From: Prevotella heparinolytica
Lineage (GTDB): Bacteria > Bacteroidota > Bacteroidia > Bacteroidales > Bacteroidaceae
Direction: 5' to 3'
Assembly: GCF_004342845.1 (NCBI RefSeq)
Contig: NZ_SLXB01000006.1
Coordinates: 62,001-126,000 of the forward strand
DNA length: 64,000 nucleotides
Part shown: positions 35,221 through 43,422 of the stretch, in pieces
How the letters are laid out: every line of letters starts with the position of its first letter
Numbering within the stretch: position 1 is the first letter of the stretch
Made by a program: the position numbers and the translations under genes
Notes under the pieces: generated by a model
The model's input: the letters and a program-made list of their open reading frames with translations, nothing else
What the model was told of the DNA's origin: nothing
Database searches by the model: none

Positions 35221-37659
35221 ATGATAAATATCCCGGAAGGAACAATACGCCGGTTACCGGAATTGAAAGAGAGGTGTCTGCCCGAAACATATAGAGCGGA
35301 AATTGGTGAACTGATGACAGAAATCTACGGTTACAAGCAATTTCGCGAACTTGAAATCTATAATGATTTATTCAAGGGAAAAGGCAAATTCTGCATCTCT
35401 CAAGGGCAGTTGATCGAGAGTGTTGTCCTTGAAGCAGAAAAGGCTCAACGGGCAGAACCGCAAGTAGACAATATCTTGCTGACGGCTCCTACCGGTTCGG
35501 GTAAATCGTTGTTATTTCAACTTCCTGCCATTTATCTGGGAAGAAAGTATAAGCTGCTGACTATTGTAATATCTCCCTTGAAAGCTTTGATTGTAGACCA
35601 GACAGAGAATCTGGTGGATTTGGGCTATACCCGTGTGGCGTATGCCTCTTCCGACCTTTCTCCTGAACAGAAAGCCGAAGTCTACCGTCGGGTACGCGAA
35701 GGAGAGATTGATTTGTTCTATCTTTCACCGGAATTGCTCCTTTCTTACGATATCAGGCACTTTGTCGGTGAACGTCGCATCGGTCTGGTGGTAATTGATG
35801 AAGCGCATACGGTAACTACGTGGGGAAAAGAATTCCGGGTGGATTATTGGTTCTTGGGTCGTTATCTGAAAACCTTGAAGCAGAGTTTGGGGTATGACTT
35901 CCCATTGTTTGCACTTACGGCTACGGCCGTGTGGAATCCGAAAGGAGGCAATGACATGGTGTTCGATACCATCCGCTCTTTGCAAATGGAACCATGTGTG
36001 CTGCATGTCGGTACGGTGAGGCGGAAAAACATCGGTTTTGATATCCGGCAGATGCAGATAGAAGAGGGCGAGACGTACGATAAAGCCAAGCAACGTGTGG
36101 TTTCTGCCCGTATAGACAGCTTTCTGGATACCCATAAGACCTTGCTCTATTATCCTTTTGCCGGTGGGATAGACATGCGCCTGAAAACGTGGGTGAAACC
36201 TGCCGACCGGCATCTTGTGGCTTCTTATTACGGCAAAAAGGATAAGGAACAGAAAGCCGCCATCGTGCAGGAGTTCAAAGAAGGGAGCAAGAAGCTGATT
36301 GTTGCCACCAAAGCATTCGGCATGGGGGTGGATATCAGCGACATCGACCGCATCTATCATGTGGCTCCATCCGGTACGTTTGTCGATTATATTCAGGAAA
36401 TAGGCCGCGCGGCACGCGATGCGAATATTCAAGGTGTCTCTGCCACAGATTATCACGAGCGCGATTTCTATTACATGAAGCGTCTGCATCAGACCGATAG
36501 CATCGCTCACGAACAGTTGGCGCTCATCTTGCGGAAACTGATGGAGGTGCATCGGATGAAGGGAGAAAAGCGCGAGATGCTGGTGTCTCTTTCGGACTTC
36601 GAGTTTGTGGTGAAATTGCCGCGTATGAAAAACAAGCTGGAGTATGAGGCAGAGTTAGGGCAACTCATTAAGACGGCTTTGTTGTGGTTGGAAGAAGATA
36701 TGGAGCTGCGTTATGGTACCCCCCTTTTGGAAGTCTCGCCCAAGAACCTCTTGACCGAGGGCTATGTGCAGGACAAAACAGGCGATGCCTTTGTTCGTGA
36801 GTTCGGTGCTTATATGACTGCTGTCGAAGGCGGAGAAGGAGTTTATAAAGCACGCTTGGAGGAGATTTGGGAAGCACGTTTTCCCGAGTTGGGATATAAG
36901 GAATTCAAGCAGAAACTCAACAACGGAACCTTGTTGGAGGGCGCACGTGCTGTGTCGGTGGGCAAGCATGAAGTGCTGTTGAAGGAAGATGCGGTTGTCA
37001 TCGGTCGGCGTATGGAAGCTTTGTTCAGGGATTTGACATCCATGATGAAGATGGCTCTGATTAAGTCGAAAGGCAAGTTTGATGAAGAAGAGTTGCGTGC
37101 TGTCTTTGCCGGACATGATATGGATGTGCGTTCCGCCAAGCGTTTCATCGGTTCGCTATTGGAGAGCCGCACGGAAGAGGGACGCAGTGTGAGCTATATC
37201 AGCAGTGCGAAGAAGAAAGATTCCAATGAACTTTCTTTTACTGTGACAAGGGGATTCGATCTGCTTTTATCCCGTTATCAGAAACTATGTGCTCAGCGCA
37301 TAGTGGGCAATAAGGGCGACCGTCTGCTGTTCTATTGCACTCCATTCTCTGACTTGAATATGCTTCTCAATCTGCTTTCCATGCTCGACTGTCTCTCGTT
37401 CAGTGTCGAAGGTGGCGGTACTCCTTGTGTCTTTATACGTTTTAATGATTCCGACAGATTGAACCGGCTTGCATCCGGCGAGGAATATCGCAATTTCATC
37501 TTGGATGCCAACGAACAGATTTTTCAGGAGCAGATTGAATTGTTCACCTTCTTCTTCGGGACAAACGGACTGACGGACGAACAACGTTGGAACTTCGTGG
37601 AAGATTATTTCACGGGAATGGGGGTGGAAGAGTTGAAAAGGCGGTTTGCTGTTTTTTGA
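35221..37659 (+). CDS. RecQ-like DEAH-box ATP-dependent helicase
   Basis: An 812-residue superfamily 2 helicase. Motif I is TAPTGSGKSLLFQLPA (K95), motif II is VVIDEAHTVTTWG (D193), motif III is ALTAT, and motif VI is QEIGRAARD near residue 394. The Q-x-x-x-x helicase core and GRAARD resemble RecQ. The C-terminal ~400 residues do not show the RecQ zinc cysteines or an HRDC domain that I can recognise, and instead contain several helical segments of unknown type. A preceding ~80-residue N-terminal domain is also present. ATG 35221 fits a normal start; an upstream in-frame ATG at 35176 would add 15 hydrophobic residues. Its end overlaps the converging gene by 55 bases. Confidence 0.85.
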   Translation: MINIPEGTIRRLPELKERCLPETYRAEIGELMTEIYGYKQFRELEIYNDLFKGKGKFCISQGQLIESVVLEAEKAQRAEPQVDNILLTAPTGSGKSLLFQLPAIYLGRKYKLLTIVISPLKALIVDQTENLVDLGYTRVAYASSDLSPEQKAEVYRRVREGEIDLFYLSPELLLSYDIRHFVGERRIGLVVIDEAHTVTTWGKEFRVDYWFLGRYLKTLKQSLGYDFPLFALTATAVWNPKGGNDMVFDTIRSLQMEPCVLHVGTVRRKNIGFDIRQMQIEEGETYDKAKQRVVSARIDSFLDTHKTLLYYPFAGGIDMRLKTWVKPADRHLVASYYGKKDKEQKAAIVQEFKEGSKKLIVATKAFGMGVDISDIDRIYHVAPSGTFVDYIQEIGRAARDANIQGVSATDYHERDFYYMKRLHQTDSIAHEQLALILRKLMEVHRMKGEKREMLVSLSDFEFVVKLPRMKNKLEYEAELGQLIKTALLWLEEDMELRYGTPLLEVSPKNLLTEGYVQDKTGDAFVREFGAYMTAVEGGEGVYKARLEEIWEARFPELGYKEFKQKLNNGTLLEGARAVSVGKHEVLLKEDAVVIGRRMEALFRDLTSMMKMALIKSKGKFDEEELRAVFAGHDMDVRSAKRFIGSLLESRTEEGRSVSYISSAKKKDSNELSFTVTRGFDLLLSRYQKLCAQRIVGNKGDRLLFYCTPFSDLNMLLNLLSMLDCLSFSVEGGGTPCVFIRFNDSDRLNRLASGEEYRNFILDANEQIFQEQIELFTFFFGTNGLTDEQRWNFVEDYFTGMGVEELKRRFAVF

Positions 37660-38138
37660 AAGGCCAATCTTTCGTCTCCATTGGCCAGAAAGATGATGCC
37701 GCAATATTGGAAACCATGTTTCTTCAGGATGTGCTGCAAGATATGATTGTCCCGATGAGTGTCGGCGCGCAGGTTGGGGATTTGCTTGTAGCACCACTGC
37801 AGGCAGGCGTGTGCCACGCCTTTGCCGGTTTCTGTGCTTGCCAGTCGATGAATCACTCCATAAGGCGAAATGTCATCCGCCCATTGGCCTTCGTAAATAT
37901 GTGTATAAGTGGGGTCGTTGCCTTGGATAAAGGCAAAAGTTCCGATAATCTCTCCGGCTTCGTCGATGCACACGTAGCTGTTTCCCTTTTCAATGTCAGC
38001 TAAGACTATCTCTTTGGAAGGATAGTTGCCTGTCCATTGCCGCATGTTTCCGCTATTCCGCATGATGCGTTTGGCTTGCTCGAAGATGTCCATCAGGACT
38101 TCTGCTTCTGTGACCTTTGTTCTTCTGACTTCTATCAT
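37605..38138 (-). CDS. GNAT-family N-acetyltransferase
   Basis: A 177-residue acetyl-CoA-dependent acetyltransferase. Visible are the N-terminal VRRTKVTEAEVLMDIFEQAK helix, the central strand VCIDEAGEIIGTFAF, the acetyl-CoA region RLASTETGKGVAHACLQW and the late DNHILQHILKKHGFQYCG motif where the N-H-I-x-x-x-x-x-K-x-G-F pattern is typical. Substrate unknown. ATG 38138 gives the conserved IEVRRTK start; ATG 38156 is the alternative. The 3' end overlaps the helicase gene tail-to-tail. Confidence 0.88.
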   Translation of the reverse strand: MIEVRRTKVTEAEVLMDIFEQAKRIMRNSGNMRQWTGNYPSKEIVLADIEKGNSYVCIDEAGEIIGTFAFIQGNDPTYTHIYEGQWADDISPYGVIHRLASTETGKGVAHACLQWCYKQIPNLRADTHRDNHILQHILKKHGFQYCGIIFLANGDERLAFQKTANRLFNSSTPIPVK

Positions 38139-38171
38139 AGGGACCGGCTGACGCATTTCTTTAGAAAGGAG

Positions 38172-38260
38172 CGGAAAGAGTGGGATTCAAACCCACGGAA
38201 CAGCATAAGCCGTTCGCCGGATTTCGAGTCCGGTCCATTCGATCACTCTGGCATCTTTCC
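38172..38260 (-). tRNA. tRNA-Ser (anticodon CGA)
   Basis: On the minus strand a class II tRNA: acceptor GGAAAGA with TCTTTCC, anticodon loop CTCGAAA (anticodon CGA), a long variable arm (GAACGGCTTATGCTGTTC) and T arm GTGGG/CCCAC. The 3' CCA is not encoded. It decodes UCG. Confidence 0.93.
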
Positions 38261-38273
38261 TTGCATTGCGATG

Positions 38274-38281
38274 CAAATGTA
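38274..38281 (-). promoter_or_regulatory. Promoter -7 element of tRNA-Ser
   Basis: Minus-strand TACATTTG (38281-38274), 14 bases before the mature tRNA 5' end; no -33 match seen. The rest of the gap to 38514 holds the 20-bp dispersed repeat and the promoter of the next gene. Confidence 0.45.
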
Positions 38282-38356
38282 ATGTATTTTACGATTCGTT
38301 GTTCTTTTCGCTTCGCTTTTTTTGCATGTAGGGCATGTTTTCCGGCTTATTCCCCA

Positions 38357-38376
38357 TAAAGCCGATTATATGAAAG
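38357..38376. repeat. 20-bp dispersed repeat, copy 2
   Basis: Identical to 16004-16023 (TAAAGCCGATTATATGAAAG) in the same orientation, both in intergenic DNA. Confidence 0.8.
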
Positions 38377-38481
38377 ACCGATGTCATTTGAGCCATACTT
38401 CTTCTCTGTTTCCGAGGTTTATGGAAGGACAGTATAAATAAAAAAAACGTGTCTTTTTTCTCTGTTTGAAAGTTTTTTGTA

Positions 38482-38489
38482 TATATTTG
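38482..38489 (+). promoter_or_regulatory. Promoter -7 element of the beta-barrel gene
   Basis: TATATTTG fits TAnnTTTG, 26 bases before ATG 38515. Upstream is T-rich with no exact -33 at the usual spacing. Confidence 0.5.
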
Positions 38490-38514
38490 TCTCGTAAATT
38501 AAATTAGATTGATT

Positions 38515-39165
38515 ATGAAAAAAAGTCTTTGTTTCTTCTTGATAGTTGTATGTTGCATGCTTGTGTCCATGCCTGCTCATGCCCAATTGAAGTGGGGCGT
38601 CAAAGGTGGTGTAAATCTTTCGGAGATTGATTGGAAAGGCGGATATGCCGGAAATAAGGAACATTCCACCGGTTTCTTTATCGGGCCGATGGCAGAGCTC
38701 ACCATTCCTATTATAGGATTAGGCATTGATGGAGCTTTGATGTATTCGCAAAGAGGAAATAAGTACGATGTTTCGGCGGGCACCTTTTCCGGCTCGATTG
38801 ATGAAAGGCAGCAGGGCATCGAGATTCCCGTCAACCTGAAGTACACAATCGGTTTGGGCAGTTTGCTGGGCATATATATTGCGGCCGGTCCCGATTTCTT
38901 CTTCAATTTTAAGGACATAGACCTGAAGGCTTTAGGAAGTGGTGTGAATACCGACGGGGCGGTCGACACCAAAAAGACGCAGGTAGGCCTGAATGTGGGG
39001 GTGGGCGTCAAAATCCTGAAACATTTGCAGGTAGGCGTCAACTATCAGATTCCGATGGGCAATACCTTCTCTGTCGGCGATGCCGCAGGCGCGATATGGG
39101 AAAAAGTTTTGGGCAAGAACGCCAAAACAAAGACGTGGCAGATATCCGCCGCTTATATCTTTTAA
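38515..39165 (+). CDS. Outer-membrane beta-barrel protein (PorT/OMP_b-brl_2-like)
   Basis: A 216-residue exported protein: signal peptide ending PAHAQ, then a start typical of small eight-strand barrels (LKWGVKGGVNLSEIDWKG), alternating hydrophobic strands with YTIGLGSLLGIYIAAGPD, and a C-terminal aromatic end (WQISAAYIF). Function unknown; such proteins are abundant in Bacteroides outer membranes. A rho-independent terminator follows. Confidence 0.85.
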   Translation: MKKSLCFFLIVVCCMLVSMPAHAQLKWGVKGGVNLSEIDWKGGYAGNKEHSTGFFIGPMAELTIPIIGLGIDGALMYSQRGNKYDVSAGTFSGSIDERQQGIEIPVNLKYTIGLGSLLGIYIAAGPDFFFNFKDIDLKALGSGVNTDGAVDTKKTQVGLNVGVGVKILKHLQVGVNYQIPMGNTFSVGDAAGAIWEKVLGKNAKTKTWQISAAYIF

Positions 39166-39192
39166 AGCGGCTGTCAAAGGGATGTCCGGTTG

Positions 39193-39227
39193 GACGAGGG
39201 TGTGGCAGGCATGCCCTCGTCTTTTTT
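39193..39227 (+). terminator. Terminator of the beta-barrel gene
   Basis: GACGAGGG (39193-39200) pairs with CCCTCGTC (39214-39221), followed by six T. Confidence 0.85.
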
Positions 39228-39411
39228 ATAATCTTCTCAAACCTGCATCATATTAGGTTAGGTATTTAATGGCAAATTCTTCATTAATTTGAACTTGAAA
39301 AAAATATTGCTCCGTCAACCTCTTCTGAAAGGCCTGCTTTCGGTTTCAGTAAAGCTATAAGCCTCGTTGACTCCTCTACTAACCTTTTGCTTCTCAAAGA
39401 GTTCTTTTTGC

Positions 39412-39447
39412 GCTATGGGAAAATGGCTGCAAACGCTTTCCTATAGC
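39412..39447. other. Hairpin upstream of the S-layer-like gene
   Basis: GCTATGGGAAA (39412-39422) and TTTCCTATAGC (39437-39447) pair with one wobble. It lies about 80 bases before the promoter of the S-layer-like gene. The rest of the 525-base gap (39166-39690) is AT-rich; I found no pair of longer inverted repeats around the promoter. Confidence 0.55.
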
Positions 39448-39527
39448 CAATTGCACGCCCTTTTATTTATAAAAATATACTTTTTGATGCAATCTTTTAA
39501 TTTAGTTATAAAAAAACAGCTTTTTTA

Positions 39528-39559
39528 TTTGTTTGTTTATGGAAAAACACTTATGTTTG
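39528..39559 (+). promoter_or_regulatory. Promoter of the S-layer-like lipoprotein gene
   Basis: TTTG (39528-39531), 20 bases, TATGTTTG (39552-39559). It predicts a leader of about 125 bases containing a small GGGTT...AACCC hairpin and ending in a T/A-rich stretch. Confidence 0.65.
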
Positions 39560-39690
39560 CGGCATAATTTATTCCGTTATCTGCGAAGTGGCGGTGTTTG
39601 ATTGTATATTAAGAAAATGAGGGTTAGCGAACCCCGATAGTGATTTTGTTGACTGTTTTTGTTTTTTTTATAAATTAAATTTATTCTATT

Positions 39691-42600
39691 ATGAACAAGA
39701 AGTATCTAAGTGTAATCTTGTTTGGAGCCTTAATGACGGCTTCTACAGGTGTGTTCACATCTTGCAAAGACTATGACGATGACATCAAGAACTTGCAGGA
39801 ACAGATGGACAAAAAAGCTTCGCTAGAACAATTAAAAGCACAGGTGGCTACTTTAACGGCTTCACTAACTGAAGCAAAGAGTGAAGCTACAGCCGCCAAA
39901 ACTGCTGCCGAGGCTGCTAAAGCCGATGCTAAAAAGGCTTTGGAGGCTGCTACGGCAAGTACAGGTGGAGTTACGGCCGCAGAATTGGCTGCTTTGAAAG
40001 GCGCTTACGAAAAAGCGGACAAAGCTTTGCAGGAACAAATCGACAAGTTGGCTACTTTGGAAAAACTTTCTCAAGAGATTGCCGCTTTGAAGACCGAAAT
40101 GGAGGGCAAGTATGTTAAGACGGCTGATTTGGCTGCTAAAGTAGATGCCCTTACTGCTAAATTGATGAGTGTGCTCGGACATCGTCTGTCTACGTTGGCT
40201 GTAATTCCTACTTCACACATCAACGGTATTGCCGCTATCACGCTGACTACGTTGCAGTACACTCCGCAGAGATATCAGGCTCTTCCGGATCACACTCTTC
40301 CTCACGGAGTCCGTCCCGTACTGGACCACGTAGCCGTAGGTGGAGCAACTCCTCTCTACATTTCTACTGACCGCAACGAAGCTTATTTCCATGTAAGCCC
40401 CAACGTTGGTGTTCGTACGCAAGATGTTGAGTTGCCTTCTTTCGATTGCATCAAATCTGAAAACATCGTGACCAAGGCTACGGCTGTTACTGAAAACAAT
40501 CCGGTTAAGCCCGTAGAGTATTCTATCGACAAGAACGTGATGACTGTGAAGTTTAAGAAAACAGTTGTAGGTTCTATCGCTGCCACTCCGTTTGGCACTG
40601 GAAACAAGGAAACATTCCACATGGTTTCTTTGAAGACTCCTATTGCGGAAGCTAACTTGACTGCGGAAGAAAAAGCAGCAGGCAAAAAAGTATATGTGAA
40701 CTCTGAATACGTTCGTCTGCACGAAGCAATCAAAGTTCCTTATATCGCCAATAGCAGAACCGACTTCAGCAAGCCCGTAACCGTTAACATGTTTGCCGAT
40801 GAAGAACAGACTGACCTTACAGAACAGCCGAATCCGTTCTACGTTCACTACAGCGACTCTGTAGACGTATACAAATCTTTGGCTAACGCAAGAGTGGATT
40901 ACAAATGGCAATACAACAAGCCTCTTGACCTGAAGAAATTGGTGACTGTATGTGTGGTTGATACTTTGAAGAACCACGCTGGCCACGCAGAATTGAAGAA
41001 CTACAAGGCTTATGGTTTGACTTATCGTTTCTACAAAGCTGCTGCACCGTATATCACATTGGGTGGTCCTGAAGGAAATACCAATGAAACCGACCAGCAG
41101 AAGTTTGCTAAAATCGATTCTCCGGCAAACGGTATCCTGACTTCAGGAGTTTATACCATCACTGATCCTAATGCTACTTCTGTAGGCCGCGAACCGATTA
41201 TCCGTGCCGAATTGGTTGACTCTGTAAACAACAAATTGGTTGCTATCCGTTACTTCAAGATTAAGTGGGTGAAAGAAACAGGCGTACGTCCTATCTCTAT
41301 TGCTCTTAACGATGAAATCTATAAGTGCGCTAATTATGACGGCGTTATCGGTACTCAGTACATGAACGAGAAGATTTATGCACAGGCTAAGGATGGCGGT
41401 ATGACGAAGCAAGAATTCCACGCCGTTTACACGGATCCCGGCTTCGACGGAACAAGCGGTAAGGGTGAAGGAACTGCTGTAATCAAGATTAACTCTGAAA
41501 GTGGTGTAGATTCTTATAACATCATCTGGACATTGACTCATGCCGATATCGTGAAGAAGTATCCTAACTGGAACAAGCAGGAAAAGATGGACTTCTCTAA
41601 GATTATCTACTGGAAAGATCCGATAGGCGCATATCCTACTTTGGTTATTACTTTGACACGTACTATCTATAAGCCGGTATTCAACTTGTGGGGTTATGAT
41701 GGCCGTTACTGGAAGCAGGGTACTGATTGGTCTGTATTCAACGTGAACCCGATTGTTTACAATACTACCGAGTCTAACCCGGCTTGGGGTGCCAATACAA
41801 CGAACAACCCGACTTGTAACATCTATACCGACTTGTTGAACGGTTACTTGGATGACCTTGGCAAGAAGCCGACTACCGGTGCTGATGGTGCTATCTGGTA
41901 TGCAAATAAGAACGTGGCCGGCAAGAAGTTCTACTATTCGGTAGATTATCCGACTACTGCTCCCGGACATTTAGGAGTAGCAGGTGCACCCACTTACGAA
42001 AAGAATGGCGTACGCTTCATCTTCGATGCCGAAAAATTGGCTACGGCTGCTTATAAGTATGACTATTTCAATGGAACGAAGTATGTTGCAATGAACGCTA
42101 CTGTAAGTGCTGACGGTACACAATTGTTTATCAATAGTGAACTTGCTGCAACCATTGTCAATACGAAACCGAATAACTTGAATCCGGCTGAATTGACTTA
42201 CAATATCAAGTTGGAAGAAAAGAATCCGGCTCACGATCCGTTCGCAGACTTGGTGAATGACAAACCGACTGAAGCAGCCAAAGCTATCGTAGGTAAGTTA
42301 GTACCTATCAAGATGGTTGCCGACCTTTGCTATGACAGTCCTCTGCATGCTGCAGCACATACTGTTCTGATTAAGGCATACGATGCGTTTATTATCGAGC
42401 CGCTGAAGGTGAAAGAAGGTAAGACGGATAACTTTACTGATGCTACTATCACAGGTAGTACAATCAGTGTGAAGAACGCCTTCACTTATATCTCTTGGAA
42501 TGCTGACGCCAGCGGTAATTTCTATACCGTGAAGAAAGTTGGTACTCCGTTGGAGGTTGCTTTGTGGAACTTCTATGAGGCAGTTGAAGGTCAATGGATG

Positions 42601-42864
42601 ACTACTGAAGTTAAATCTAACTTGAAGCTCGTAGGCGGTAACTTGATTCCGACAGAAGGTGTAACAAATGGTCCTCTGCCTTCTAATACGAAAGTTACTT
42701 ATGATCCGGTGAAAGAAGAATTGACTTACTTCAACTACAGTGGTACTCCGGTTAACTGGGACTACAAACTTTACATCCCTGTTAAGTTCGGTTACAAGTG
42801 GAAGACTTTCACTAAGACATTTGAAGTAGTAGTTAAGAAGAATGCCGGAACTCCGGGTGAATAA
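39691..42864 (+). CDS. Large S-layer-like surface lipoprotein
   Basis: A 1057-residue lipoprotein: lipobox FTSC (C25) followed by KDYDDDI, an acidic signal of the kind that sends Bacteroides lipoproteins to the cell surface. Residues about 28-160 form an alanine/lysine-rich coiled coil; the rest is beta-rich with no enzyme motif. The start SCKDYDDDIKNLQEQ recalls, from memory, the S-layer lipoprotein family of B. thetaiotaomicron. Codon use is strongly biased (CGT, GGT, GCT, GAA, AAG) as in tuf and ribosomal genes nearby, suggesting very high expression, as expected for a coat protein. It is a single-gene unit with its own promoter and terminator. S-layer function is inference. Confidence 0.65.
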   Translation: MNKKYLSVILFGALMTASTGVFTSCKDYDDDIKNLQEQMDKKASLEQLKAQVATLTASLTEAKSEATAAKTAAEAAKADAKKALEAATASTGGVTAAELAALKGAYEKADKALQEQIDKLATLEKLSQEIAALKTEMEGKYVKTADLAAKVDALTAKLMSVLGHRLSTLAVIPTSHINGIAAITLTTLQYTPQRYQALPDHTLPHGVRPVLDHVAVGGATPLYISTDRNEAYFHVSPNVGVRTQDVELPSFDCIKSENIVTKATAVTENNPVKPVEYSIDKNVMTVKFKKTVVGSIAATPFGTGNKETFHMVSLKTPIAEANLTAEEKAAGKKVYVNSEYVRLHEAIKVPYIANSRTDFSKPVTVNMFADEEQTDLTEQPNPFYVHYSDSVDVYKSLANARVDYKWQYNKPLDLKKLVTVCVVDTLKNHAGHAELKNYKAYGLTYRFYKAAAPYITLGGPEGNTNETDQQKFAKIDSPANGILTSGVYTITDPNATSVGREPIIRAELVDSVNNKLVAIRYFKIKWVKETGVRPISIALNDEIYKCANYDGVIGTQYMNEKIYAQAKDGGMTKQEFHAVYTDPGFDGTSGKGEGTAVIKINSESGVDSYNIIWTLTHADIVKKYPNWNKQEKMDFSKIIYWKDPIGAYPTLVITLTRTIYKPVFNLWGYDGRYWKQGTDWSVFNVNPIVYNTTESNPAWGANTTNNPTCNIYTDLLNGYLDDLGKKPTTGADGAIWYANKNVAGKKFYYSVDYPTTAPGHLGVAGAPTYEKNGVRFIFDAEKLATAAYKYDYFNGTKYVAMNATVSADGTQLFINSELAATIVNTKPNNLNPAELTYNIKLEEKNPAHDPFADLVNDKPTEAAKAIVGKLVPIKMVADLCYDSPLHAAAHTVLIKAYDAFIIEPLKVKEGKTDNFTDATITGSTISVKNAFTYISWNADASGNFYTVKKVGTPLEVALWNFYEAVEGQWMTTEVKSNLKLVGGNLIPTEGVTNGPLPSNTKVTYDPVKEELTYFNYSGTPVNWDYKLYIPVKFGYKWKTFTKTFEVVVKKNAGTPGE

Positions 42865-42895
42865 ATCTTGCCTATCATCAAGATAATCAATCAAT

Positions 42896-42940
42896 AAAAG
42901 GAAAGAGGGTGTTCTCTGTGGAGGGCACTCTCTCTCTTTT
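42896..42940 (+). terminator. Terminator of the S-layer-like gene
   Basis: AAAAGGAAAGAGGGTGTTCT and AGGGCACTCTCTCTCTTTT pair imperfectly over about 18 bases with several G-T wobbles; the 3' arm ends in a T run. Confidence 0.7.
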
Positions 42941-42949
42941 AATAAACGA

Positions 42950-43318
42950 ATGAAGAATATGAAAGCTACTTTTTGGACAGTATTGATGATTGTTTGTTTG
43001 TCTGCACTATATTCATGCGGCAACATGGGCTCCGGTTCTAAATCAACGGATAATTCTCATCCTTTTGCCGGAACATTTTATACGGAGACCGGAATACGCT
43101 TTGAATTGCACGAAGACTCTACAACCCTCATCACATTCTCTGACTCGGTGACGTATGAAAGTACGTGGAAAGCCTGCAAATCAGATGACAATTTGGAGTA
43201 TGCCAACATCGAGTTTGCCGGTAATCAGGAATTCTATTACCTGAGAAAAGGAAAACTCTATCGCAGCGAACGCGAAATGAGGCATGAAACCATGGGGGTA
43301 GAGGTGAAGTATCAGTAA
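42950..43318 (+). CDS. Small lipoprotein of unknown function (NlpE-like fold possible)
   Basis: A 122-residue lipoprotein with lipobox LYSC. The mature part (HPFAGTFYTETGIRFELHED, then TWKACKSDDNLEYANI) looks like a small beta-barrel domain of the type seen in NlpE N-terminal or META-like lipoproteins; this is a weak resemblance. ATG 42950 or 42959 could be the start. It is followed by a strong terminator. Confidence 0.65.
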   Translation: MKNMKATFWTVLMIVCLSALYSCGNMGSGSKSTDNSHPFAGTFYTETGIRFELHEDSTTLITFSDSVTYESTWKACKSDDNLEYANIEFAGNQEFYYLRKGKLYRSEREMRHETMGVEVKYQ

Positions 43319-43346
43319 ACGGACCAATATTTTGCCGACAGAACAA

Positions 43347-43387
43347 GGCTGTCTCCTTTAAATAAAAAGGAGGCGGTCTTTTTTTTT
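43347..43387 (+). terminator. Terminator of the small lipoprotein gene
   Basis: GGCTGTCTCCTTT and AAAGGAGGCGGTC form a 13-base stem with G-T wobbles and a six-base loop, followed by nine T. The T run overlaps the priA -33 element. Confidence 0.88.
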
Positions 43388-43414
43388 GTTCTCTCTGGCT
43401 TTGTCGTATCTTTG
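43385..43414 (+). promoter_or_regulatory. Promoter of priA
   Basis: TTTG (43385-43388), 18 bases, TATCTTTG (43407-43414). The -7 box ends only 8 bases before ATG 43423, so the mRNA would have almost no leader. Confidence 0.65.
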
Positions 43415-43422
43415 TCCTCGCA

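Noticed and set aside
39367..39567. 66-codon frame in the gap before the S-layer-like gene
   Set aside because: AT-rich, overlaps a hairpin and the promoter, no start signal or similarity.
39240..39690. Invertible promoter upstream of the S-layer-like gene
   Set aside because: I looked for paired inverted repeats around the promoter and found only an 11-base hairpin on one side, not a flanking pair.
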